Counted from the first letter of the stretch, positions 27,945 through 36,918 are shown. The stretch: DNA of 64,000 bases from Rhodospirillaceae bacterium (GCA_020638595.1 JACKIG010000016.1:57769-121768), one strand, 5' to 3'. Numbers and translations: made by a program. The notes: a model not told the origin generated them from the sequence alone.

Positions 27945-28113
27945 GCCGGGCTAGGTCGCCGACCGGGCGGGCCGCGGTTCAGGCAATGCGTCCGTCGGCA
28001 GCATGTCGGGCAGATTCCTTTCCGCCACTCGGGACCCGAGCGCCTATATACTGCGAATGGCACCGGATCGACGAGAACCGTCGACCGACAAGAAATCGTG
28101 TTCGGGGGAAGGA

Positions 28114-29157
28114 ATGGACATCGCGTTCGCGCCGCGGGTGGGGGGCGTTGCGGCCGATCGGCCGATGATCGACCCCTATGGCCGCGCCATCCGCTATCTG
28201 CGGGTTTCGGTCACCGATCGCTGCGACTTCCGCTGCGTCTACTGCATGGCCGAGGACATGACGTTCCTGCCGAAGCGGGACCTGCTGAGCCTGGAGGAGC
28301 TGGACCGCGTCTGCAGCGCCTTCGTGCACCTGGGCGTGCGCAAGCTGCGCATCACCGGCGGCGAGCCGCTGGTCCGCCGCGGCATCATGTGGCTGTTCCG
28401 CCGCCTCGCCCGCCACCTGGATGCCGGCGCGCTGGACGAGCTGACGGTGACGACCAATGCCAGCCAGCTCGCCAGGCATGCGCAGGAGCTGCGCGATTGC
28501 GGGGTACGCCGCGTCAACGTCTCGCTGGACACGCTGGATCCCGCCAAGTTCACGGCCATCACCCGCTGGGGCAAGATCGACAAGGTGATGGAGGGGCTGG
28601 ACGCCGCCGTCGCCGCCGGGCTGGCGATCAAGATCAACACCGTCGCCCTGAAGGGCGTCAACGACGACGAGACCGACCGCCTGATCGCCTGGTGCGGCGA
28701 GAGCGGCTTCGACCTGACCTTCATCGAGGTCATGCCCATGGGTGAGATCGGGGCCGACGCCCGGCTGGACCAGTACCTGCCGCTGTCGGTCCTGCGCGGC
28801 CAGATCCAGCGCCACTGGACCCTGACCGACATCGACTACACCACCGGCGGCCCGGCCCGCTATTGCCGGGTGGAGGAAACCGGCCGCAGGCTCGGCTTCA
28901 TCACGCCGCTGACCCATAATTTCTGCGAGAGCTGCAACCGGGTGCGGCTGACCTGCACCGGCCAGCTCTACATGTGCCTGGGCCGGGACGACCGGGCCGA
29001 CCTGCGGGTGCCGGTGCGCCAGTCGGACGACGACGGCCCGCTGGTCGACGCCATCCGGGACGCCATCAGCCGCAAGCCCAAGGGGCACGACTTCGTCATC
29101 GACCGCCGGCGCAAGGGCCCGGCCGTCGCCCGCCACATGAGCGTGACCGGCGGCTGA
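28114..29157 (+). CDS. moaA: GTP 3',8-cyclase MoaA
   Basis: This 347-residue radical SAM enzyme performs the first step of molybdenum cofactor synthesis, converting GTP to (8S)-3',8-cyclo-7,8-dihydroguanosine triphosphate. The N-terminal cluster motif CDFRCVYC (about 37-44) binds the SAM-cleaving [4Fe-4S]. The C-terminal cluster is held by Cys residues in NFCESCNRVRLTC, and the chain ends in the conserved GG needed for activity. The ATG at 28114 follows GGGGGAAGGA; the longer upstream frame lacks homology. No other mo-genes are adjacent. Confidence 0.96.
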   Translation: MDIAFAPRVGGVAADRPMIDPYGRAIRYLRVSVTDRCDFRCVYCMAEDMTFLPKRDLLSLEELDRVCSAFVHLGVRKLRITGGEPLVRRGIMWLFRRLARHLDAGALDELTVTTNASQLARHAQELRDCGVRRVNVSLDTLDPAKFTAITRWGKIDKVMEGLDAAVAAGLAIKINTVALKGVNDDETDRLIAWCGESGFDLTFIEVMPMGEIGADARLDQYLPLSVLRGQIQRHWTLTDIDYTTGGPARYCRVEETGRRLGFITPLTHNFCESCNRVRLTCTGQLYMCLGRDDRADLRVPVRQSDDDGPLVDAIRDAISRKPKGHDFVIDRRRKGPAVARHMSVTGG

Positions 29158-29187
29158 CCCGCCGCCGGCCGCCCCCGCGGACCGGCC

Positions 29188-30813
29188 TTATGTCCCTTCG
29201 CTGACCAGCTGGTCGTAGGCCGGCAACGTCAGGAAGTCGGCACACTCGTCGGCCAAGCTGAGGGCTCGGAACAGCTCGCCGGCGTCCTCATAGCGGCCCT
29301 CGGCATAGGCCTCGCCGCCGACGGTGCGCCGCCAGTTGCCCATCTCCTCCTGGAAGAAGCGGTCGAACAGCGCGGTGTCGAAGGTGCGGCCGTCGTCCAG
29401 CGTGGCACCGTGGTGCAGCCACTGCCAGATCTGCGTGCGCGAGATCTCCGCCGTCGCGGCGTCTTCCATCAGGTTGTACAGCGGCACGCAGCCCTGGCCA
29501 CGCAGCCAGGCTTCCAGATAGCCGATGCCGACATTGATGTTGGCGCGCACCCCGGCCTCGGTGATGGTGCCGCCGGGCGGGGCGATCAGCTCGGCCGCCC
29601 CGGTGTGGACGTCCGGACGCTGGCGCGTGATCTGGTTGGGGGTGGGCATCAGGCGGTCGAAGGCCTCCAGCGCGATGGGCACCAGCCCCGGATGGGCAAC
29701 CCAGGTGCCGTCATGGCCATCGCCGGCCTCGCGCTCCTTGTCGGCGCGCACCTTGGCCATCGCCGCATCGTTGGCGGCGGAATCGTTCTTGATCGGGATC
29801 TGCGCCGCCATCCCGCCCATGGCAAAGGCGCCGCGGCGGTGGCAGGTCTTGATGACGTACAGGCTGTAGGCGCGCATGAACGGCACCGTCATCGTCACCT
29901 GGCCGCGGTCGGGCAGCATGCGCGTCGGGTCTTTGCGGAAGCTCTTGATATAGCTGAAGATATAGTCCCAGCGTCCGCAGTTCAGGCCGGCGGAATGGTC
30001 GCGCAGCTCATAGAGGATCTCGTCGGCCTCGAAGGTCGCCAGGATGTGTTCGATCAGCACCGTCGCCTTGATGGTGCCGACGGGAAGGCCCAGCGCGTCC
30101 TGCGCATGCACGAAGACATCGTTCCACAGCCGCGCTTCCAGGTGCGACTGCATCTTCGGCAGGTAGAAATACGGTCCCGACCCCTTCTCGACCAGGCGCC
30201 TGGCATTGCGGAAGAAATACAGGCCGAAGTCGAACAGGCTGCCGGACATCGGCTGGCCGTCCACCAGCACATGCTTTTCGGGCAGGTGCCAACCGCGGGG
30301 GCGCACCAGCAGCACGGCCGTCTTTTCCGCCAGGCGGTAGGCCTTGCCGGTGGCCGGATCGTCGAAGGCGATGGTGCCGGCGATGGCGTCGGTCAGGTTG
30401 ATCTGGCCGTCGATCTGGTTGGCGAAGGTCGGCGTATTGGCGTCTTCGAAATCCGCCATGAACACCTTGGCGCCGGAATTCAGCGCGTTGATCACCATCT
30501 TGCGGTCGACCGGGCCGGTGATCTCGACCCTGCGGTCCCTAAGGTCGGCCGGCACCGGGGCGACGGTCCAGTCGCCGTCGCGGATGGCCTGCGTTTCGGG
30601 CAGGAAACCCGGCAGCTCGCCCGCGTCCAGGCGGGCCTGCCGCTCCGCCCGGCGGGCCAGCAGTTCGCGCCGGCGCTGGCCGAACTTGCGCTCCAGCCCC
30701 GCCACGAAGGCCAGCGCCTCTGGCGTCAGGACCCGGTCCATGCCTTCGGTCCTGGGCGCGCGCAAGGTCACGCCGTCCACCGGCGCGTGGTTGATCAGCT
30801 CGTCGGGCATCAT
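29188..30813 (-). CDS. aceB: Malate synthase A
   Basis: A 541-residue enzyme of the glyoxylate bypass that condenses glyoxylate with acetyl-CoA to malate. The family landmarks are visible: KVFMADFEDANTPTF, LLVRPRGWHLPEKH, KATVLIEHILATFEADEIL, GLNCGRWDYIFSYIK and the late NLMEDAATAEISR. Its length is that of the A isoform (about 530), not the 720-residue G isoform. No isocitrate lyase gene is next to it. It is convergent with moaA and lies downstream of a ParA-like gene, without evident coupling. Confidence 0.96.
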   Translation of the reverse strand: MMPDELINHAPVDGVTLRAPRTEGMDRVLTPEALAFVAGLERKFGQRRRELLARRAERQARLDAGELPGFLPETQAIRDGDWTVAPVPADLRDRRVEITGPVDRKMVINALNSGAKVFMADFEDANTPTFANQIDGQINLTDAIAGTIAFDDPATGKAYRLAEKTAVLLVRPRGWHLPEKHVLVDGQPMSGSLFDFGLYFFRNARRLVEKGSGPYFYLPKMQSHLEARLWNDVFVHAQDALGLPVGTIKATVLIEHILATFEADEILYELRDHSAGLNCGRWDYIFSYIKSFRKDPTRMLPDRGQVTMTVPFMRAYSLYVIKTCHRRGAFAMGGMAAQIPIKNDSAANDAAMAKVRADKEREAGDGHDGTWVAHPGLVPIALEAFDRLMPTPNQITRQRPDVHTGAAELIAPPGGTITEAGVRANINVGIGYLEAWLRGQGCVPLYNLMEDAATAEISRTQIWQWLHHGATLDDGRTFDTALFDRFFQEEMGNWRRTVGGEAYAEGRYEDAGELFRALSLADECADFLTLPAYDQLVSEGT

Positions 30814-30899
30814 CGCTCCCCCTCAGCTCCAGCGTTTCTTGATCTGGGCGCCAGGGTAGCACATCGCGCCAATCCAGCGCGATATGCTGCGGTGCAAGA

Positions 30900-31544
30900 T
30901 CAGCGGCGCGAGCCGGCCCTTTGCAGCACCTCTGTGGCGAGTGCGCGGATTTCCTTGGCGGCGCGCGTGCCCTTTTCGGTCTCGGTGACGCTCTGGCCTT
31001 CCAGCAGGGCGGCGGCGAAGCCCACGCGGTTGCCCACATGGGTTTCGGCCACCTCGACGCCGAGCTCCGCCATCTTGGCGATCACGGCTTCGGCCAGCTT
31101 GGCCCGCGGCGGCACCCGGTTCAGCACGATCAGCGCCGGCACCCGCTCCTGCTTGGCCATCTCCAGCGTCGGCGTCGTCGCCCAGAAATCCATCGGGCTC
31201 GGCTGCACCGGCACGATCGCCAGGTTGGCCGCACGAACGGCCAGCCGCGCCTCGGTCTCGGCATGCGGCGGGCTGTCGATGACGACGATGTCATGGCTGC
31301 GGGCCAGACGTTCGACCTCGCTGGCGGTTCGCCAGCCGGTGATCTGGCTGTGGGTGATATCGATGCCGTCGCCCCTCATGGCCCGGCGGGCCTCCACCCA
31401 GCGCGTCAGGCTGGCCTGGGGGTCGATATCGACGGTGGCGACCGACTTGCCGCCCTGCCGGAAGGCAATGGCGAGGTGCGCGACCAGCGTCGTCTTGCCT
31501 GCCCCGCCCTTCTGCTGCGCGACGGTGATGACGGTCCCCGCCAT
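30900..31544 (-). CDS. Orphan ParA/Soj-family ATPase
   Basis: This 214-residue deviant-Walker ATPase has QQKGGAGKTTLVAHLA at the start, VDIDPQASLTRW as the next motif and VIDSPPHAE as Walker B. It resembles short ParA-like proteins involved in positioning cargo such as plasmids, chemoreceptor arrays or carboxysomes. No ParB or cargo gene lies beside it. It is transcribed toward aceB with an 86-base gap. Confidence 0.87.
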   Translation of the reverse strand: MAGTVITVAQQKGGAGKTTLVAHLAIAFRQGGKSVATVDIDPQASLTRWVEARRAMRGDGIDITHSQITGWRTASEVERLARSHDIVVIDSPPHAETEARLAVRAANLAIVPVQPSPMDFWATTPTLEMAKQERVPALIVLNRVPPRAKLAEAVIAKMAELGVEVAETHVGNRVGFAAALLEGQSVTETEKGTRAAKEIRALATEVLQRAGSRR

Positions 31545-31810
31545 GTTCGTTTCCCCCCGTTATGCCGCAGTGCACCACATTGTGCCCAGTCAAGGGCGCG
31601 GCATGCAACCACCGAGCCCGGATTGCCGGTGCGGCTGGGCCACGAATACGGGAAGCGGGGCGATCGTGGGGTCTGGCGGCCGTCGGCGGCCTGCGTAGCG
31701 CGGCCGTCCGCGCTGTGCCGGCCCGACGAAGCGGCGCCGACGGCCGACTCGGCATGGCCTCAGCCGCCCCGTGTCAACCGTCCGATACCGGTCAGGGAAG
31801 GGAGTGCCGG

Positions 31811-32284
31811 TCAGGCGTAGGCGTTGACGACGCCGGCCGTTTCGAAGCCCCGGCCGCCGCCGAGAACCGCCGGCGAGGGTGAGGAGAACTGCGGAATGTC
31901 GCTGTCCAGGCTGTCGAAGCTGTGGTCGACCCCGCCACCGGACGCAACGGCGACCGGCGCGCCGCTGCCATCGCTCTCGCCGCCCGCAGGCTCGCTGGCT
32001 TCGACCTGGGCTGCCGCTTCAGCCCGGGCTTCCATCATCTGATAGAAGCGGATGACCTCGCGGGCCGGCAGCTGGCGCACCAGCTGATCCGTCTCCCGCT
32101 CGCGGTATTCGAAGACGATGCGGTTGATGGACTCTTCCAGGCGGACCTTCAGGCGGATGTCCTGGCCGCCTTCGTTCACCTGGGTCGCCGCAGGCGCACT
32201 GACGGCCGCAACCTCCTGCCCTTCCGGCAGGCGCTGCACCCCCAAAGGGATGCTTGTTGCGGTTATGGAGCCAATGCTATCCAC
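31811..32284 (-). CDS. FlaG-like hypothetical protein
   Basis: A 157-residue soluble protein. Its central stretch, INRIVFEYRERETDQLVRQLP followed by AREVIRFYQ, fits the FlaG pattern of a beta hairpin plus D/E-T-x-x-x-V-R-Q-x-P. FlaG proteins influence flagellar filament length. The flanks are Ala/Ser/Gly-rich and probably disordered. No flagellar genes are nearby, so the role is an inference from one motif. The upstream region is unusually A+T-rich and may hold its promoter. Confidence 0.55.
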   Translation of the reverse strand: MDSIGSITATSIPLGVQRLPEGQEVAAVSAPAATQVNEGGQDIRLKVRLEESINRIVFEYRERETDQLVRQLPAREVIRFYQMMEARAEAAAQVEASEPAGGESDGSGAPVAVASGGGVDHSFDSLDSDIPQFSSPSPAVLGGGRGFETAGVVNAYA

Positions 32285-32758
32285 GACAGGTTCCTCCTTA
32301 TCATCTACACACTATCGCCAACCTCCCAATAATGTCAAGCCTGTTTATTATGCCGGACAAGAAATATGGTTAATAATACGTTAATCCCTCCATCATTCCA
32401 TAACATTGGCAAGAGAAGGTTAATGCCGGATTAAGCATCAAATTATCGGCAATTTGATGGGAATGCTTGGACGCCTCCCGCCCGGGCGGCACGGCGCCGC
32501 ACCGCCCGCCTGCGCCGGATCGTCCCGCCCGGCGGCGTTGGCCGGATGGTGGGGCTGGGATACAGTATCCGGCCGATCACCGCCTTTGAAAGGGAGCCGC
32601 CCCCGTGCGCAGATCGATTGCGGTCGGACTTGGACATGCGGCCGCGGCCCTGCCGCCGCAGCAGGGGGCGGCCGTCGCGGGGACCGTCGTGCGGACCGCG
32701 CGCGCCGGCTGCGCGCAGGCCGACTGACCGCACCGGCCGGGCGCAGGGATCCGCCAGC
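32285..32758. other. Intergenic region with A+T-rich half and a perfect inverted repeat
   Basis: The first 180 bases are the most A+T-rich stretch of the window and lie upstream of the minus-strand FlaG-like gene. They contain a perfect inverted repeat with 9-base arms (CATCAAATT-ATCGGC-AATTTGATG, 32436-32459). The rest is G+C-rich and leads into the broken phosphatase gene. No tRNA or small protein was recognised. Confidence 0.5.
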
Positions 32759-33468
32759 ATGGCCGCCGCCGACCCGTCCGTCCCCGAAGGCACGGCCGTC
32801 TATGCCATCGGCGATATCCACGGCCGTGCCGACCTGCTGTCCGACCTGTTGCGGACGATTGCATCGGACGCGGCCGGGGCGAAGGCCCCGCACCGCCGGC
32901 TGATCTTCCTGGGCGACTATGTGGACCGGGGGCCGGCGGTCCCCCAGGTGATCGACATCCTGCTGGACCACTTGCCGACACGGCGACGGCCACGTTCCTG
33001 CGCGGCAACCACGAACAGATGATGATCGACTTCCTGGAGGACGCCGAGGCACCCCATGGCTGGATCGCCAACGGCGGCGACGCCACGCTGGAGGGGTATG
33101 GCCTGCACCCGTTCCAGCACCGGCGCGCGCTGCACCATGCGCTTTGCGACCGCCTGCCCCCGCGCCATCGCCGCTTCCTGACGGACACGACGTTCAGCCT
33201 TGCCGTCGGCGACTATTTCTTCGTTCACGCAGGCGTGCGCCCCGGCGTTCCCCTGGACCGGCAAACCCCGCAGGACATGATGTGGATCCGCGGCCGCTTC
33301 CTGAACTGCACCGACGATTTCGGCAAGGTCGTCGTCCATGGCCACACCATCGTCGACGCGCCGGAGGTGCGGGCGAACCGCATCGGCATCGACACGGGCG
33401 CGGTGATGTCGGGGCATCTGACCTGCCTGGCGCTGACCGGACGCGACCGCCGCTTCCTGAGCACCTGA
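32759..33468 (+). pseudogene. Serine/threonine-type metallophosphatase, single-base frameshift
   Basis: The gene encodes a PPP-family metallophosphatase. GDIHG and GDYVDRG lie in the first frame; GNHEQMM, FVHAG and VVHGHT lie in the next. The frames meet near 32977, where adding one base (CCG-GAC-ACG instead of CCG-ACA-CGG) restores a continuous protein of about 236 residues with the metal-binding motifs correctly spaced. As read, translation ends after the first two motifs. It could be a real recent mutation or a sequencing error; all other catalytic motifs are undamaged. The ATG at 32759 is the likely start. Confidence 0.8.
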
Positions 33469-33669
33469 GCCGTCCTGCGCGCACCACCGCCATGGCGTTG
33501 ACGTTTCATTCACCAGCACCGGTTTAGACAGGGCGCCATCCGTCCGGCTTCAACCGCCGGCATTTCGCAAGCGCATGGCTTGCCGGCCCATGGGTGGCGT
33601 CCCGCCGCCCGGTGGCGCTAGGGTAGCTGTGGGCACATGCTGGCGGACGGCCGGAAAGGCGAAACCGAG

Positions 33670-34218
33670 ATGAGCGAAGTCGTACGATTGTCCATAGGAT
33701 GCACCGACCGGGTCGGCCTGGTGTCCGCGATCGCGGCCCGCCTGTTCGATCTGGGGGTCAATCTCGGCGACGGCACCTTCGCCACGCTGGGCGAAGGGGC
33801 GGAATTCGTCGCCCTGTGCGAGCTGCCGCCCGGCGTCGCCCCGTCGGCACTGGAGGCGGAGCTGGCGGGGCTGCCCCTGCTGGCCGGCGCCACCATCGCG
33901 GTGACGCCGTTCCGGCTTGGCCTGCACCAGGGCGATGCGGCCAACGTGACGCACGAGATCACCTGCATCGGCCCGGACCAGCCGGGACTGCTGGCGCGCA
34001 TGACCGAAGTGCTGGTCGCGTCGGAGGCCAATATCGTCGGCCTTGTCGCCACGCGGCTGGAGGGGCAGGACGGCGACGCCTATCGGATGGTCCTGTCCGT
34101 CGGCATTCCGGCCGACCGGGTGCAGGTATGCCTGGCCACCCTGGCCAACACCGCCAACCAGCTGGGCCAACGGCTGACCTGGCGCGCGGCGGCCGAAATC
34201 GGGGGCCCGGGCGGATGA
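33670..34218 (+). CDS. Tandem ACT-domain protein, GcvR-like
   Basis: This 182-residue protein has two ACT-type domains. The first starts VRLSIGCTDRVGLVSAIAAR and the second THEITCIGPDQPGLLARMTE. Both carry the D-x-x-G-L/P-G-L signature for amino-acid binding. The layout is that of GcvR, the glycine-cleavage repressor accessory protein, and relatives. No gcv genes or GcvA are visible here, so the regulated pathway is unknown. The ATG at 33670 is chosen over 33637 because homology begins at MSEVVRL. Confidence 0.8.
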   Translation: MSEVVRLSIGCTDRVGLVSAIAARLFDLGVNLGDGTFATLGEGAEFVALCELPPGVAPSALEAELAGLPLLAGATIAVTPFRLGLHQGDAANVTHEITCIGPDQPGLLARMTEVLVASEANIVGLVATRLEGQDGDAYRMVLSVGIPADRVQVCLATLANTANQLGQRLTWRAAAEIGGPGG

Positions 34219-34288
34219 CGATACCAAGACGGGCACCGGTGCCGCGGCCCCCGGCCGGCGGCACAGGGTGCCGGGACTGCGGGACCCC

Positions 34289-34762
34289 ATGACCAGGACC
34301 AATGGTTGGCGCCTCTACTGGCGGATATGGGCGATCGGCTCTGCGGTGTGGGCCGCCTTCGCCCTGGCGGCGTTTCCGCAGACCCGCGACTGGCAGCAGC
34401 TGTGGGACGCCCTGGGCGTGCCGGAAATCGCGCTGATCGAGGAATCCGATTGCGCGACGGTGCAGGACGTCACCGCCGCCCAGGCCTGCGCCCACGGCAT
34501 CCGCCAGCGCAAGCAGCGCCTGGAAACCCAGCGCGCCGAACAGATGGGCCTGGCGTTCCGCAATGTCGGCATCGTCGTCGGCCCGCCGCTGCTGGTCCTG
34601 ACGGGCACCTTCCTGCTGATGATGGTCGCGGGCGACCGGTTCGAACGCCACCCCCCGCCGCCGCCCCATCACGACCCGCATTACTACCTGCGTTCCGCGC
34701 CCGAACTGCGCCCCACCAACTATCGCCCGCCGCACCGCCGCGACCCGCAGCCGCGCGACTGA
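34289..34762 (+). CDS. Two-helix membrane protein of unknown function
   Basis: I do not recognise this 157-residue protein. It has a membrane helix near residues 10-30 (WAIGSAVWAAFALAAF) and another near 90-110 (NVGIVVGPPLLVLTGTFLLM), with a charged helical stretch between them. It ends in a Pro/His-rich tail (HPPPPPHHDPHYYLR). The ATG at 34289 follows the GcvR-like gene by 70 bases. The last bases before the CRISPR array lie just downstream. Confidence 0.65.
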   Translation: MTRTNGWRLYWRIWAIGSAVWAAFALAAFPQTRDWQQLWDALGVPEIALIEESDCATVQDVTAAQACAHGIRQRKQRLETQRAEQMGLAFRNVGIVVGPPLLVLTGTFLLMMVAGDRFERHPPPPPHHDPHYYLRSAPELRPTNYRPPHRRDPQPRD

Positions 34763-34888
34763 CCCCGGCCACCGGGGCATGGCGGGACCCGCATGGTCCC
34801 GCCCGCGTCACGGTCAGCGAACCCCACCGGCACCGCGTCACCCCGACCCGCCGCCAAGGCAATGGGTCAGAGGCTCGACACCGCCATA

Positions 34889-34924
34889 CCGTCCAAGAAG
34901 CCGCAGCATTTCCGCCGCGGCTGC
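34889..34924 (-). repeat. Decayed leader-distal CRISPR repeat
   Basis: Without gaps, 27 of 36 positions match the array repeat. The conserved block TTTCCGCCGCGG is intact, but the other half of the stem is mutated. The 38 bases between it and the first good repeat have normal spacer length, so this is an old repeat rather than chance similarity. Decay at the leader-distal end is typical of ageing arrays. Confidence 0.8.
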
Positions 34925-36032
34925 ACCGACGGCAACGATTACCAAGCCTATCGGACCCACCAGCTTCAATGAGGCCGCGGCGTTTCCGCCGCGGATACGT
35001 TCGAGCGAAAGGCGGCGGAATTCTCGCCACGCCCTTAAGCTTCAATGAGGCCGCGGCGTTTCCGCCACGGATACTCAGCAGCGACACGTCGATATTGGCG
35101 ATGCGCGACAGGCTTCAATGAGGCCGCGGCGTTTCCGCCGCGGATACTGATCCCCCACATCACGTTCTTGCCGTGCTCTTGCTGGCTTCAATGAGGCCGC
35201 GGCGTTTCCGCCGCGGATACCCACGTTATCGACATTCCGCGGTACGCCTATCGGGAAACGCTTCAATGAGGCCGCGGCGTTTCCGCCGCGGATACCGCTG
35301 AATGCCGATCGGCCAAGGGGAACCCCAGAAAGGAGCTTCAATGAGGCCGCGGCGTTTCCGCCGCGGATACGCTCACCGCGCGGCAGACCGATTGCCTCTA
35401 CTTCATCGCTTCAATGAGGCCGCGGCGTTTCCGCCGCGGATACCGCCGACCAGTTCTCGCCGTTGTGCATGTAATTGATCAGGCTTCAATGAGGCCGCGG
35501 CGTTTCCGCCGCGGATACCCGGCATCCAACGCACCGCAACGTAGCAGTACTTCGAGCTTCAATGAGGCCGCGGCGTTTCCGCCGCGGATACGCCGTCGCG
35601 CGAGTCCCTGCATTTCTCCCTGCACGGCAGCTTCAATGAGGCCGCGGCGTTTCCGCCGCGGATACATGGTTCTGATTTAACTGCTATAGGTCGAAAAGTA
35701 TGAGCTTCAATGAGGCCGCGGCGTTTCCGCCGCGGATACCGCCTCACCCAGGGATTTCTGCAACGAATTCTTATCTGCTTCAATGAGGCCGCGGCGTTTC
35801 CGCCGCGGATACCAGGATATCCGGCCCTTCGGCCGCGACAGCTCCGTGCTGCTTCAATGAGGCCGCGGCGTTTCCGCCGCGGATACGAATATCCCCGGTG
35901 TCGTGCGGGGGGAGAACACGGGGCTTCAATGAGGCCGCGGCGTTTCCGCCGCGGATACCGTAACAGCGTAACACCGTAACATATCAATGATATCAAGCTT
36001 CAATGAGGCCGCGGCGTTTCCGCCGCGGATAC
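34889..36032 (-). CRISPR. Type I-G CRISPR array, 15 repeats plus one decayed terminal repeat
   Basis: Fifteen 36-base repeats begin at 34963, 35039, 35112, 35185, 35260, 35335, 35408, 35483, 35556, 35630, 35704, 35777, 35851, 35923 and 35997. Fourteen are identical; the second has one change (G to A at 35067). Spacers are 36-40 bases. Each repeat contains an 8-base-pair stem around a tetraloop (minus strand CCGCGGCG-GAAA-CGCCGCGG). Read on the minus strand the repeat ends in ATTGAAGC, like the 5' handle of type I crRNAs. The decayed repeats are at the low-coordinate end, and cas2 lies beyond the high end. All three facts place the leader near 36033 and give transcription on the minus strand, as for the cas genes. 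Confidence 0.98.
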
Positions 36033-36244
36033 AGCGGGCGCGGATTTCCGTGTGTGGCCAATGGGTTCGCGGGCGGTTTGCGAGCGCTGCTGCGTACGGC
36101 CCTTCCAGGCGACGGCCGAAGCCGGCGCACGGTTGCCCGTTGGAGACCCAACACACTGATTCACAATGTCTTACAGCGCTGCGAGCGCTCCCCGTATTTT
36201 CCGCACCACCGGACCGCTCGCCAATCCCCGGCAGCGGCACGAGA
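36033..36244 (-). promoter_or_regulatory. Probable CRISPR leader
   Basis: A gene-free stretch of 212 bases lies between the last repeat and the end of cas2, upstream of the array in its inferred transcription direction. It holds two copies of GCGAGCGCT (36080-36088 and 36181-36189), and the second is part of AGCGCT-GCG-AGCGCT. A clear promoter was not identified. Assignment rests on position. Confidence 0.6.
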
Positions 36245-36538
36245 CTACACGATCACCGGCTTGCGTTCCAGCGCCGCGAATGCCTGGCCCAGGCTGGTCA
36301 CGCGCGGCTTCACGTGGTCGGCGGGGCCGACCTCGACGATCAGCACGTGGTCGTGGCCCTGGCGGATGATGCCGGTGATGCCAGCCTTCAGTTCGGCCAG
36401 CCGGCGGGCGTCCAGCCGGCACTGGAACACCGAGAGCTGCAGCCACTGGCCATAGCCGTGCATCAGCTTGAACAGCCGGCGCCAGCGCTTGGGGTCGCTG
36501 ATGTCATAGGTGACGATGTACAGCATCTGGCCGCGCAT
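36245..36538 (-). CDS. cas2: Cas2
   Basis: The 97-residue protein shows the Cas2 ferredoxin-like fold pattern: MLYIVTYDISDPKRWRRLFK at the start, then GQWLQLSVFQCRLDARRL, and a late HVLIVEVGPAD. With Cas1 it forms the spacer-integration complex. The ATG at 36538 is preceded by a GGGGG ribosome-binding region. It lies 26 bases after the stop of the cas1 remnant. The gene looks intact, but its partner is not. Confidence 0.95.
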   Translation of the reverse strand: MRGQMLYIVTYDISDPKRWRRLFKLMHGYGQWLQLSVFQCRLDARRLAELKAGITGIIRQGHDHVLIVEVGPADHVKPRVTSLGQAFAALERKPVIV

Positions 36539-36564
36539 CCGTGTGTCCCCCGTTGCCCGCGGCG

Positions 36565-36918
36565 TCAGCGCGGCGTCACGTGCGGCAGTTCGCCGATCTC
36601 GCCCAGCAGATACCGGCCAAGCAGCCGTGCCTGCACCTCCAACAGCCGGCGATAGCTGACGGAATAGCCGAACAGCGGATGGGTGATTTCCTGCTGCAAG
36701 CGCCGTTCGAACGCGGCGATCAGCGCCTTGCGGCCGGCGGGGCGCAAGGCGGCGGCGCCGGCGGCATGCACGAAGTCGCCCGGCTGGATCTCGCCGTTGT
36801 TGATCACTGTCAGCACGACGCTGTCGGCGATCAGCGGCCGGAACGGTTCCATCATGTCCAGCGCCAATGCGGGGCGGCCATACCGCGGCTGGTGGAAGAA
36901 TCCGCGATAGGGATCGGA
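36565..36918 (-). pseudogene. cas1: Cas1 C-terminal remnant (rest of cas4-cas1 deleted)
   Basis: Type I-G loci normally carry a cas4-cas1 fusion of more than 500 codons here. Only 117 codons remain, beginning in frame immediately after the csb2 TGA with SDPYRGFFHQPRYGRPALA. They continue through LDMMEPFRPLIADSVVL to the natural Cas1 end. The remnant keeps the region of the conserved active-site His and Asp but not the metal-binding Glu, the N-terminal domain or any Cas4 cluster motif. There is no ATG near its start; a TTG at 36867 is the first possible one. It cannot be a functional integrase. The junction looks like a clean deletion from the csb2 end into cas1. Confidence 0.9.

Noticed and set aside
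34763..34888. A possible CRISPR leader at the low-coordinate side of the array
   Set aside because: The decayed repeats are on this side, and the repeat handle points the other way, so this is the distal end.
35414..35996. Overlapping reading frames on both strands inside the CRISPR array with repeated RPRRFRRGY or YPRRKRRGLIEA peptides
   Set aside because: They are translations of the 36-base repeat, which lacks stops in several frames. They have no start signals and no homology outside the array.
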